Assembly: GCF_900637955.1 (NCBI RefSeq)
Contig: NZ_LR134476.1
Coordinates: 1,674,001 to 1,738,000, forward strand
DNA: 64,000 bases
DNA from: Trueperella bialowiezensis
GTDB lineage: Bacteria > Actinomycetota > Actinomycetes > Actinomycetales > Actinomycetaceae
Reading direction: 5' to 3'
The translations under genes were made by a program, and so were the position numbers. The notes beneath the pieces are model-generated. The model did no database searches. It was not told where the DNA came from and saw only the letters and a program-made list of their open reading frames with translations. Below, one piece after another: positions 45,170 to 52,253 of the stretch; position 1 is the stretch's first letter; each line of letters starts with the position of its first letter.

Positions 45170-46414
45170 TTAGTCGCGTTCTACGTCTTTTACGACGTCG
45201 AGGTACGACAGTTGCCTACCGTCGCGGTGGCAGGTGATCCCGGCCGCGTCCCCGGTGTGTTCGGCGTAGCGGCGCAAGATGACGCTGGCGTATTTTTCGT
45301 CTAACTCCATGCAGTAGGCGATGCGGTCGGTGGCCTCACAAGCCATGAGTGTTGACCCGGAGCCTGCGAACGTGTCGAGCACGATGGCGTTGGCTTGCGT
45401 GGAATTGCGGATCGGGTAGGCCAGCAAGTCCAGTGGCTTCGATGTGGGATGATCTGAGTTCTTCCGGGGTTTGTCGAAGTTCCAGATCGTGGTTTGTTTG
45501 CGGTCGGCATACCATTTGTGTTTACCGCCTTGCTTCCACCCGAATAGCACCGGTTCGTGCTGCCACTGATACGGGCTCCTGCCGAGCACGAGGGAGTCTT
45601 TGACCCAAATGCAACACCCAGACAGTTTGAATCCTGCTTGGGTAAAGGCTTTACGGAAATTCAAGCCCTCAGTGTCGGCGTGGAACACATACGCCGACCC
45701 ACCTTTTTCCAGGGAGGTGTTCATGTTGGTGAATGCGGCAAGCAGGAACTCGTAAAACGCCGAGTCCGACTGCTTATCACCTTTAATCTTGAGACCTTCG
45801 GATGATTCAAACGCCACGTTATAAGGCGGATCAGTGACCACCAGATTGGCCTGCTTACCACCCATCAACACAGCAACATCATCCGGATTCGTGGCATCCC
45901 CACACACTAGGCGGTGCCTGCCCACCGTCCACACATCACCCCGTTCCACAAACGAGGCCGCTTCAAGGGCTGCACTCAGATCAAAGTCATCATCGGCCAC
46001 GTCATCATCGTCGAGGGAACCGATGAGGGTTTGGATTTCAGCATCATCAAAACCAGTCAGCTCCACATCAAAATCACTGGCATCCAGGTCAGCGATCAGC
46101 AGTGCGAGTTTGTCCTCATCCCACGCCCCACTGATCTTGTTCAAGGCGACGTTGAGGGCTTTTTCGCGGGTTTCGTCGAGTTCAACGATCACGCAGTCGA
46201 CTGTGGTGTGGCCGAGGTCTTCGAGCACTTTGAGTCGCTGATGCCCACCGACCACATTGCCCGTGGTCTGGTTCCAGATGACGGGTTCGACATAGCCGAA
46301 CTCGGTCAGCGACCGTTTGAGTTTTTCATACTCCGCATCGCCTGGCTGGAGGTCTTTACGCGGGTTATAGTCAGCAGGCTTCAGTTCACTGATGGGCATG
46401 GGTTTGACCAGCAT
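45170..46414 (-). CDS. ParB-domain-fused DNA methyltransferase (N6-adenine or N4-cytosine type)
   Basis: A 414-residue protein. The N-terminal ParB/Srx-like nuclease domain (about 5-110) has YNPRKDL and VVGGHQRLKVLEDLGH. After an acidic linker comes a beta-class methyltransferase with motif IV VVTDPPYNVAF (DPPY) and motif I LDTFAGSGSTLMACE, plus HPTSKPLDLLAYPI. Such fusions are common in Gram-positive phages and modify phage DNA against restriction. It overlaps metK by 29 bases; no cognate nuclease is present. Confidence 0.9.
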   Translation of the reverse strand: MLVKPMPISELKPADYNPRKDLQPGDAEYEKLKRSLTEFGYVEPVIWNQTTGNVVGGHQRLKVLEDLGHTTVDCVIVELDETREKALNVALNKISGAWDEDKLALLIADLDASDFDVELTGFDDAEIQTLIGSLDDDDVADDDFDLSAALEAASFVERGDVWTVGRHRLVCGDATNPDDVAVLMGGKQANLVVTDPPYNVAFESSEGLKIKGDKQSDSAFYEFLLAAFTNMNTSLEKGGSAYVFHADTEGLNFRKAFTQAGFKLSGCCIWVKDSLVLGRSPYQWQHEPVLFGWKQGGKHKWYADRKQTTIWNFDKPRKNSDHPTSKPLDLLAYPIRNSTQANAIVLDTFAGSGSTLMACEATDRIAYCMELDEKYASVILRRYAEHTGDAAGITCHRDGRQLSYLDVVKDVERD

Positions 46415-47570
46415 GAGTGGTCACCGCCTTTCGTAGTGAGTCAATATGGCTAAACGCGTCCTCCCAGCGTTGCCCCGGGTAGCCGAGGCGCCCGTAAGTC
46501 GAATAGTTCGCGTAGCCCGGTGCGCGCAGACGCAGCAGGTCGATGATGGCTGCTGGGCGTAGCGGGAACACGTCTCGTGCAGCAGCGGTGAGTAGCCAGT
46601 CTGGGTGCTGGCCGGTACCGAACGTGTCAACAGTGAATGCGACCGGGTCAGCTTTGCCAATCGCATACGAGACCCCGACCTGGCATTCTTCAGCAAGGCG
46701 TGCGTCAACAATGGTTTTAGCGATCAGGCGTGCCATGTAAGCGGCTGACCGGTCAACCTTCGAAGCATCTTTACCCGAGAAGGCACCACCACCATGACCA
46801 GCCAGACCGCCATAGGTGTCAACCATGAGCTTGCGACCCGTCAGCCCCGTGTCAGCTTTCGGGCCACCAACCGTGAACACTCCAGCCGGGTTCACCAACA
46901 CCTCCGTGCCAGCATCAACCGGTAGGTGGGGTCGGCACGCTGGCGCAACGATCAGCGATTTCACCTCAGCTGCCAGCTCGTCGAGGTCTTTGTCAGCCTC
47001 GTGCTGGATGGACACCACCACCGTCTCCACGGACACCGGGCTGCCCGTGTCGTCATAGCGGACGCTCACTTGAGCCTTACCATCCGGTTTAATCCCAGTG
47101 ATGATTCCTTGCGTGCGGGCTTTGTCTAGGCGGTGGCACATTTCGCGGGCTAACACCAGCGGCAACGGCAAACGCTGCGGGGTTTCGTTGGTGGCATACC
47201 CGTAAACAGTGCCCTGGTCACCCGCCCCTTGTAACGCGAACGCGGTATCATCACCGGCGTGCGCTTCCAACGACCGAGCAACCCCTGCTGCAATATCCGG
47301 TGATTGGCGGCGTACCCACACAAAGACAATAAACCGCCACGGACGATAACCCGCCCGCAGTAGCGCGTCCCTTACCGATTGGCGGATACGAGGACGCACC
47401 GTCGACGAAATCTCACCAGTGACGATCACTCGGTGACCTGAGATCATCACCTCGACCGCCACCCTAGCTGCCGGATCATCCAACAGCACGTCATCGAGAA
47501 TCGTATCGGCAACCAGATCACACAGCTTATCGGGATGGCCGATACACACAGCCTCAGCAGTTTTCAACAC
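46386..47570 (-). CDS. metK: Phage-encoded S-adenosylmethionine synthetase
   Basis: A full-length, ~394-residue MetK that makes S-adenosylmethionine from ATP and methionine. It has the signature motifs GHPDKLCD, GAGDQGTVYGYA and GGGAFSGKDASKVDRSAAY, with the catalytic lysine and aspartate residues. It sits between small terminase and a methyltransferase gene and overlaps the latter, so its product probably supplies methyl donor for DNA modification. The GTG at 47570 is preferred because AAAGGAA is about 9 bases upstream; a TTG twelve codons earlier is possible. Confidence 0.92.
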   Translation of the reverse strand: MLKTAEAVCIGHPDKLCDLVADTILDDVLLDDPAARVAVEVMISGHRVIVTGEISSTVRPRIRQSVRDALLRAGYRPWRFIVFVWVRRQSPDIAAGVARSLEAHAGDDTAFALQGAGDQGTVYGYATNETPQRLPLPLVLAREMCHRLDKARTQGIITGIKPDGKAQVSVRYDDTGSPVSVETVVVSIQHEADKDLDELAAEVKSLIVAPACRPHLPVDAGTEVLVNPAGVFTVGGPKADTGLTGRKLMVDTYGGLAGHGGGAFSGKDASKVDRSAAYMARLIAKTIVDARLAEECQVGVSYAIGKADPVAFTVDTFGTGQHPDWLLTAAARDVFPLRPAAIIDLLRLRAPGYANYSTYGRLGYPGQRWEDAFSHIDSLRKAVTTHAGQTHAHQ

Positions 47571-47604
47571 AACCAGCACTTTCCTTTCATCAATAAGGCC
47601 ACAC

Positions 47605-47633
47605 AAAAACGCCTGCCCCTAGATGGACAGGCG
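47605..47633 (-). terminator. Hairpin between small terminase and metK
   Basis: CGCCTG and CAGGCG with adjoining CC/GG pairs form a stem, followed on the minus strand by TTTTTGTG. It probably reduces transcription from the terminase gene into metK. Confidence 0.7.
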
Positions 47634-47659
47634 GAAAGAAGTTAGAAACTATCGGCGGG

Positions 47660-48232
47660 TTAGGAGCGGGCTTTGAGAAGCTGCTCCATCACCTCATCAC
47701 CAGGCGCAGCACCGGAGTAATCAGTGGTGCATGTGGCGCGGACGATCTCGTAAATCTCGTACCAATACACATTCGCCTGCTTACCAAACGACTGCGACAT
47801 GGCAACGAACGGCGAGGCGATGGCGGCACCGGTGGTGGGGTGTTTGCCCAGCAGGCCGAACTTCGAGATCGCTTGCTCACATTGCACGTAGCGTGCGAAA
47901 GCCTGCGCATAGGCTTCAATCAAGCGGGGTGCCACGAACTGTGAACATCCGCGCTGGTCGAGCCATTGCCAGGTTTCCCGATACACGATGTCAGCACCCA
48001 ACGGTTTACCGTCGCGCTGGATTTCTGACAGGTAGTCAGAGGGTTCGGGCATGGTCTCACCAGCAAGTACCGCGCCTTCGCCAATATCGGATCCTTCAAA
48101 ATCGAAGGGCTGGTTCAACGGATCCTCCAGGCGAGTAGCAGGCAGCCCCTTCGCAAGCTTGTCATTCAACGCATCTGGCTTCGCCCCCGCCCGCACGCGC
48201 CGTCCGCCCCGGTTGGTTCCGTCTCTGGCCAC
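47660..48232 (-). CDS. Terminase small subunit, P27 family
   Basis: A 190-residue DNA-recognition subunit. The C-terminal two thirds show the P27 pattern: YRETWQWLDQRGCSQFVAPRLIEAYAQAFARYVQCEQAI and HPTTGAAIASPFVAMSQSFGKQANVYWYEIYEIV. The start is a GTG with GGGAGGATC upstream. The N-terminus is basic. It binds pac/cos DNA and loads the large subunit, whose gene is unusually distant. Confidence 0.87.
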   Translation of the reverse strand: MARDGTNRGGRRVRAGAKPDALNDKLAKGLPATRLEDPLNQPFDFEGSDIGEGAVLAGETMPEPSDYLSEIQRDGKPLGADIVYRETWQWLDQRGCSQFVAPRLIEAYAQAFARYVQCEQAISKFGLLGKHPTTGAAIASPFVAMSQSFGKQANVYWYEIYEIVRATCTTDYSGAAPGDEVMEQLLKARS

Positions 48233-48334
48233 TGATGATCCTCCCTTGTCTGTTGGTATCTTGTGTCGCGGCCAGTCCGGGTATTTTGAAGATGTGGTTA
48301 CTGATCGTCGGATTGATTTTTTCGCCTCAGAAAC

Positions 48335-49309
48335 ATGCGGTGCGCAAGATGCGATTACATTTTTCAGGTCGATTGGGAATGGCTCGACCTTTGGTCACAA
48401 GGTTCACGTTCGTGTCCCAAGTGTGACGAACCGTCTGATTCTGAGGACTGCGCCCGACCGTACATCTACGATTACGAACCCGTTCTCAACGACGACGTGC
48501 TTCGCTCACAGGCTTGGTTCCATACAACCCATATCGAAAACTGGCCACCACGTGATTATGATCCGATATCACAATTGGCTCCAGATTCGATCCCTAGGCT
48601 GCGACGCCAGATCAACCTAGATCAGTGGGCAGCCCGGCAAAAGACTAAAGCATTGCATCTTGGCACTTACGAGTCCGCCGTCCACAACGTTTATCGACGG
48701 ATAGGAGATCAACGCGATGGCGGTAAACCGATCTATCTTTACCGCGTCGCACTCAGAGACGATGTAGTGATTCGCCCAGATTGGGTTGTTGACCCCAGTA
48801 AATTCGGCGGCGATATTCAGGCAGATGCCGTGTGCCGCGACCCGGAAACCGTCGCTAGGTACGTGAACTACCACGAAGACCCCGGCAGTATCTCGCTAGC
48901 CATCAGACCAGAAGCAATCCGCGCAGTCCAAGAGCTGCCTGTCCTATCAATTCCGACCAGCGACGTAGAGATCAACCAGATCGTTAGCCGACTCAACGAG
49001 GCGACACAGCGTCCACTTTTACCCAAACAGATGATCGGCAGGTTAGAACTGAAATCTGACCGTTCACCTGTCATCGCCGAGGCAAATGAAATAGTTCAGG
49101 AGAAAACTGAGGGGTTGCCTTGGCCGTTAAGAGATCATCTTCGCCATGGCGCGTTGGAGAGCTTCGACGAGCAAGAGCCTGGTGACTGGGCGCACTGGCT
49201 GTTAACCTGTCTCAGCCTCGTCTATCAGCCCGCCAGGGTGATGGATCTCCTTAATCGAAAACCATGGCGAATCATCTTTGAAACCGGATCGGGTCAATAC
49301 CCCGTTTGA
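48335..49309 (+). CDS. Orphan plus-strand protein with zinc ribbon and possible RES/ADP-ribosyltransferase-like core
   Basis: A 324-residue protein on the strand opposite to the surrounding phage genes. CxxC at 3-6 and CPKC at 27-30 form a probable zinc ribbon. AWFHTTHIENW (60-70), ALHLGTYESAVHNVYRRI (106-123) and IYLYRVALRDDVVI (133-146) recall the His/GT/strand pattern of RES and ADP-ribosyltransferase folds. This is a weak resemblance, not an assignment. It has its own intergenic space on both sides and no strong ribosome site. A phage moron with defence or toxin function is a plausible reading. Confidence 0.7.
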   Translation: MRCARCDYIFQVDWEWLDLWSQGSRSCPKCDEPSDSEDCARPYIYDYEPVLNDDVLRSQAWFHTTHIENWPPRDYDPISQLAPDSIPRLRRQINLDQWAARQKTKALHLGTYESAVHNVYRRIGDQRDGGKPIYLYRVALRDDVVIRPDWVVDPSKFGGDIQADAVCRDPETVARYVNYHEDPGSISLAIRPEAIRAVQELPVLSIPTSDVEINQIVSRLNEATQRPLLPKQMIGRLELKSDRSPVIAEANEIVQEKTEGLPWPLRDHLRHGALESFDEQEPGDWAHWLLTCLSLVYQPARVMDLLNRKPWRIIFETGSGQYPV

Positions 49310-49490
49310 TTCCAAATTTTTCTGCGCGGTTGGCCCCGCCCGCTGAGGAGCAGAAAGGCCGTAGAGATCGCCACCCCCTTACCCCCTTGCCAGGCGCACC
49401 AGGATCGCCCCTGTCGGGCGAACACGCCGCAGGTGGGCATCGTTGAGGTTGGGCAAACTGGACGCGACAGGGGGCGACGTGTGCGATCTA

Positions 49491-49877
49491 CTAGTAGGAA
49501 TAGACCCTTGGGGCTTGCCGCCATCGGTCTCCATCAAGAGCTGACTGGCGGGAATGGCACGGCTTGCACAGTGCTCGCAGGTTCGCCTCATCATGGGTGC
49601 CGCCATGCTCGAGCGGCATAACGTGATGGACTTCTTGAGCGGGCGTGGTGTGGCCACGCTCGAGGCAGCCTTCGCACAGTGGGTGTGCTGCGATGTATCG
49701 GTTGCGGATCTTTCTCCACCTGTGGTCGTAGCGTTTGTTGATTGCGGGGTCACGCTGATACTTGCGGTAGCGGGTGTCTTCTGCTTTCGCGTGGGCTGGG
49801 CAGAACCTATCGTGAGTGAGTTCTGGACAGCCGGGGTGGGAACATGGCCGCTTTGGTTTCCTTGGCATCCGGCTCAC
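49491..49877 (-). CDS. HNH endonuclease
   Basis: A 128-residue nuclease. An N-terminal Cys/His zinc site (CSHPGCPELTHDRFCPAH) precedes the HNH core, with HPLCEGCLERG, EVHHVMPLEHGGTHDEANL and ALCKPCHSRQ, which supplies the catalytic His and the structural Cys4 zinc. Small HNH proteins beside terminase genes take part in DNA packaging of cos/pac phages. The start may be the ATG at 49868. Confidence 0.9.
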   Translation of the reverse strand: MSRMPRKPKRPCSHPGCPELTHDRFCPAHAKAEDTRYRKYQRDPAINKRYDHRWRKIRNRYIAAHPLCEGCLERGHTTPAQEVHHVMPLEHGGTHDEANLRALCKPCHSRQSALDGDRWRQAPRVYSY

Positions 49878-49894
49878 CCGCTTTCCACGAAAAG

Positions 49895-49940
49895 CAGCGA
49901 CCCCCAGACTGGCTACCGAGAATTCGTCTGGGGGTCGCTG
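49895..49940 (-). terminator. Strong 15-bp stem terminator
   Basis: CAGCGACCCCCAGAC and its exact inverse are separated by 16 bases. On the minus strand TTTTCG follows soon after. It separates the early/regulatory operon from the HNH and packaging genes, a natural early/late boundary. Confidence 0.75.
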
Positions 49941-50025
49941 TTCCTACTTTTCAACCACTTACTAGGCTAGGTGGGCAAAACCGGAAATGCATCCGGTGTT
50001 TGTGACACCTTTTAACGCCAGCCTT

Positions 50026-50496
50026 CTATTCGAGCCTTCCGTACAAGGCGTTAGCTAGCCTGGCCACTGCTCGGGATTTCTTCTGATAAGCCGTGGAGCG
50101 TTCGACGTAGAAGTGGTCGCACACCTGGTTGACGGCGTCTTCTTGTGGCCCATCACCAAGAAAGAACGCTTCTAGCACGAACCGGTCGTCTTCGGAGAGC
50201 AGGCCCCAGGCTGGTAGGAACCAGTCCATGTATTGGCGGGCTTGGCGTTGGCGTTCGGCAAGCAGGTCGATCTTGTCGAGGGTGGCGGCGATCCGGTTTT
50301 CGGTTGCGTGCGGGTTGGCATGGCGTGGGGTGCCATCCATGCGCGGGCTTGCAGGCGTAGTCAGGTCGGCGCGCAGGTCGTCTGCGACGTGGCTGGTTTG
50401 TTCGGCCAGGTGCTCCATGACAGGGAAATCCTGCAGGGCGGCGATTGCTGCCTTTCTTGTGTCGAGGTATTTGGTCATCACATGCATTGCGTTCAC
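50026..50496 (-). CDS. ArpU/RinA-like late transcription regulator (DUF1492 type)
   Basis: A 156-residue helical protein with a C-terminal sigma-region-4-like helix-turn-helix: LLSEDDRFVLEAFFLGDGP and VNQVCDHFYVERSTAYQKKSRAVARLANAL. This matches the ArpU/DUF1492 family encoded just before packaging genes in Gram-positive phages, where it switches on late transcription. It overlaps the helicase gene by 4 bases. The N-terminal part is a coiled coil. Confidence 0.78.
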   Translation of the reverse strand: MNAMHVMTKYLDTRKAAIAALQDFPVMEHLAEQTSHVADDLRADLTTPASPRMDGTPRHANPHATENRIAATLDKIDLLAERQRQARQYMDWFLPAWGLLSEDDRFVLEAFFLGDGPQEDAVNQVCDHFYVERSTAYQKKSRAVARLANALYGRLE

Positions 50497-51863
50497 GCCT
50501 TTCTGGTGTGGTCGGGTAGGTGTAGTTCGCTGGTGACCGCGTCAATGAGCGCGGATTGGGTGACGTCTTTATGTTCGAGTGCTGCTAGGACTGCTTCGTC
50601 GAGCGTGTCCTGGGCGACGAGGTGGGTGATCGTGACGGGATTTTGCTGGCCTTGTCGATGTAGGCGGGCATTCGTCTGCTGATACAGTTCCAGGCTCCAG
50701 GTCAGCGAGAACCACACCAGCAGGCTCCCACCGGTTTGCAGGTTGAGTCCGTGTCCGGCAGAGGCCGGATGAATCAACCCCAGGCTGAACTCGCCTGCAT
50801 TCCAGGATTCGATGTCAGCCGATGTGGTCAGTGGCCGCGCGTGTGGGAAGCGCTGCCGGATGCGAGCCAGGTCGTGTTGGAACCAGTACGCCACGAGGAG
50901 GTTTTGTCCGTTGGCTGCTTCCACGAGGTCTTCGAGGGCGTCGAGTTTGGCATCGTGGACTGTGATCGTCTCACCGTCACTGTTGTAGATCGCCCCGGAG
51001 GCCAGCTGTAAGAGTTTGCCTGACAACGCGGCAGCGTTCGCGGCATCAATCATCTGTCCGTCGAGGTCTACGACCAGTTCGTCGCGAAGCTGGTCGTAGA
51101 CTTTCCGATCCCGTGCTTCGAGGATCACGTTGGTGGTGGTGACCGTCAGTTTCGGTAGCTGCAGGTGGTCGGTGGTTCTCATCGACAACGTGATATCTGA
51201 AATCGCTGCGTAGATGTCGTCTTCTGCTCCCGGCCTGGGCTTGTAGGTGAAGATTTGTTGTCCGTTGCGTTTATCGGGAACGAACCAGCGGTTGCGGTAG
51301 CCGGTGATAAACCGGCCGAGGCGTTGGCCTTCATCTAACAGCCGGTACTGGGCCCACAAGTCCATCAGCCCATTCGCCGCTGGTGTACCGGTCAGGCCAA
51401 CAATCCGGCTGATTTTCGGGCGCACGCTAGCCAGGGCTTTGAACCGCTGCGCGCGCTGGTTCTTAAACGAGCTCAGTTCGTCGATGACGACCATGTCAAA
51501 CGGCCAAGCGTTCCCGAGCTGTTTGACGAGCCAGGGCACGTTTTCGCGGTTGATCACCGTGACCATCGCCTGCCTGGCTAAAGCGTTGATTCGTTCAGTT
51601 TTGGTGCCGACTGCGACAGCGACCGTCAGGCCCGATAGGTGATCCCATTTAGCGGCCTCGGTGGGCCAGGTGTCGCGGGCTACTCGTAGTGGTGCGATCA
51701 CCAGTACTCGGCTGGCTTGGAAGGAGTCCAGCACGAGGTTCCAGATCGCGGTGAGCGTGATGACGGTTTTGCCCAGCCCCATTCCGAGCAGGATTGCCGC
51801 CTGCGGGTGATCTTCGATGAACTGCGTGGCTTGAGCTTGGTAGTTATGCGGCTGATAGCGCAT
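50493..51863 (-). CDS. SNF2-family DEAD-like helicase
   Basis: A 456-residue superfamily 2 helicase. It has AILLGMGLGKTVITLTAI (Walker A), VVIDELSSFK (DEAx-like motif II), VGLTGTPAANG (motif III), and C-terminal SAGHGLNLQTGG and TNARLHRQGQ (motifs V and VI). The ATG at 51863 begins MRYQPHNYQAQA, the usual start, and overlaps the VRR-NUC gene by 20 bases. VRR-NUC with SNF2 is a standard phage replication/repair pair. Confidence 0.93.
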   Translation of the reverse strand: MRYQPHNYQAQATQFIEDHPQAAILLGMGLGKTVITLTAIWNLVLDSFQASRVLVIAPLRVARDTWPTEAAKWDHLSGLTVAVAVGTKTERINALARQAMVTVINRENVPWLVKQLGNAWPFDMVVIDELSSFKNQRAQRFKALASVRPKISRIVGLTGTPAANGLMDLWAQYRLLDEGQRLGRFITGYRNRWFVPDKRNGQQIFTYKPRPGAEDDIYAAISDITLSMRTTDHLQLPKLTVTTTNVILEARDRKVYDQLRDELVVDLDGQMIDAANAAALSGKLLQLASGAIYNSDGETITVHDAKLDALEDLVEAANGQNLLVAYWFQHDLARIRQRFPHARPLTTSADIESWNAGEFSLGLIHPASAGHGLNLQTGGSLLVWFSLTWSLELYQQTNARLHRQGQQNPVTITHLVAQDTLDEAVLAALEHKDVTQSALIDAVTSELHLPDHTRKA

Positions 51864-52122
51864 CACGCACCTCCTCAATCCCTGCACGCGAATCAACAAC
51901 ATGCACGCTCATCCCGTGGTCGCGAAGTTGTTGGATACGACGGCGCTGAATCGGGCGCGGGGAACGTCCAGGTGCTTTAAGTTCCACGAACACGATGCGT
52001 CCGTGATAGATGCAGATGCGGTCTGGTACGCCAACGGTGCCGGGGCTGACGAGTTTCCAGCACAGCCCGCCAAGCTCATCAACGGCGTGTTTGAGGGCTT
52101 GTTCGATGTGTTTTTCGTTCAT
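51844..52122 (-). CDS. VRR-NUC nuclease
   Basis: A 92-residue stand-alone VRR-NUC domain. The PD-(D/E)XK core shows GVPDRICIYHGRIVFVELKAPGRSPRPIQRR, with the catalytic Asp, Glu and Lys. The ATG at 52122 has GGAGAG upstream. It acts on branched or flapped DNA and is coupled to the SNF2 helicase gene. Confidence 0.93.
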   Translation of the reverse strand: MNEKHIEQALKHAVDELGGLCWKLVSPGTVGVPDRICIYHGRIVFVELKAPGRSPRPIQRRRIQQLRDHGMSVHVVDSRAGIEEVRDALSAA

Positions 52123-52146
52123 GTCACTCTCCGAATGATTTATGGA

Positions 52147-52245
52147 GGGTGACGGGGGTGTCATGTGGTTTCCTAGACTTCTATAGAGGTAGTTATTGTT
52201 TTTCTCTTAAGAGAAGTCCAGTAGCACCTGACACCCCTGTCACCC
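52147..52245. repeat. Nested inverted repeats between primase-helicase and VRR-NUC genes
   Basis: Outer 17-base arms at 52147-52163 and 52229-52245 match with one mismatch. Each arm contains a TGACA-N4-TGTCA-like dyad. The loop holds a perfect palindrome, TTCTCTTAAGAGAA, at 52202-52215. The region is intergenic and otherwise empty. Confidence 0.75.
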
Positions 52246-52253
52246 AAGGGCTG

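Noticed and set aside
49997-50014. Small GGTGT/ACACC hairpin followed by TTTT on the plus strand
   Set aside because: The stem is only five pairs and no plus-strand gene ends there within a useful distance.
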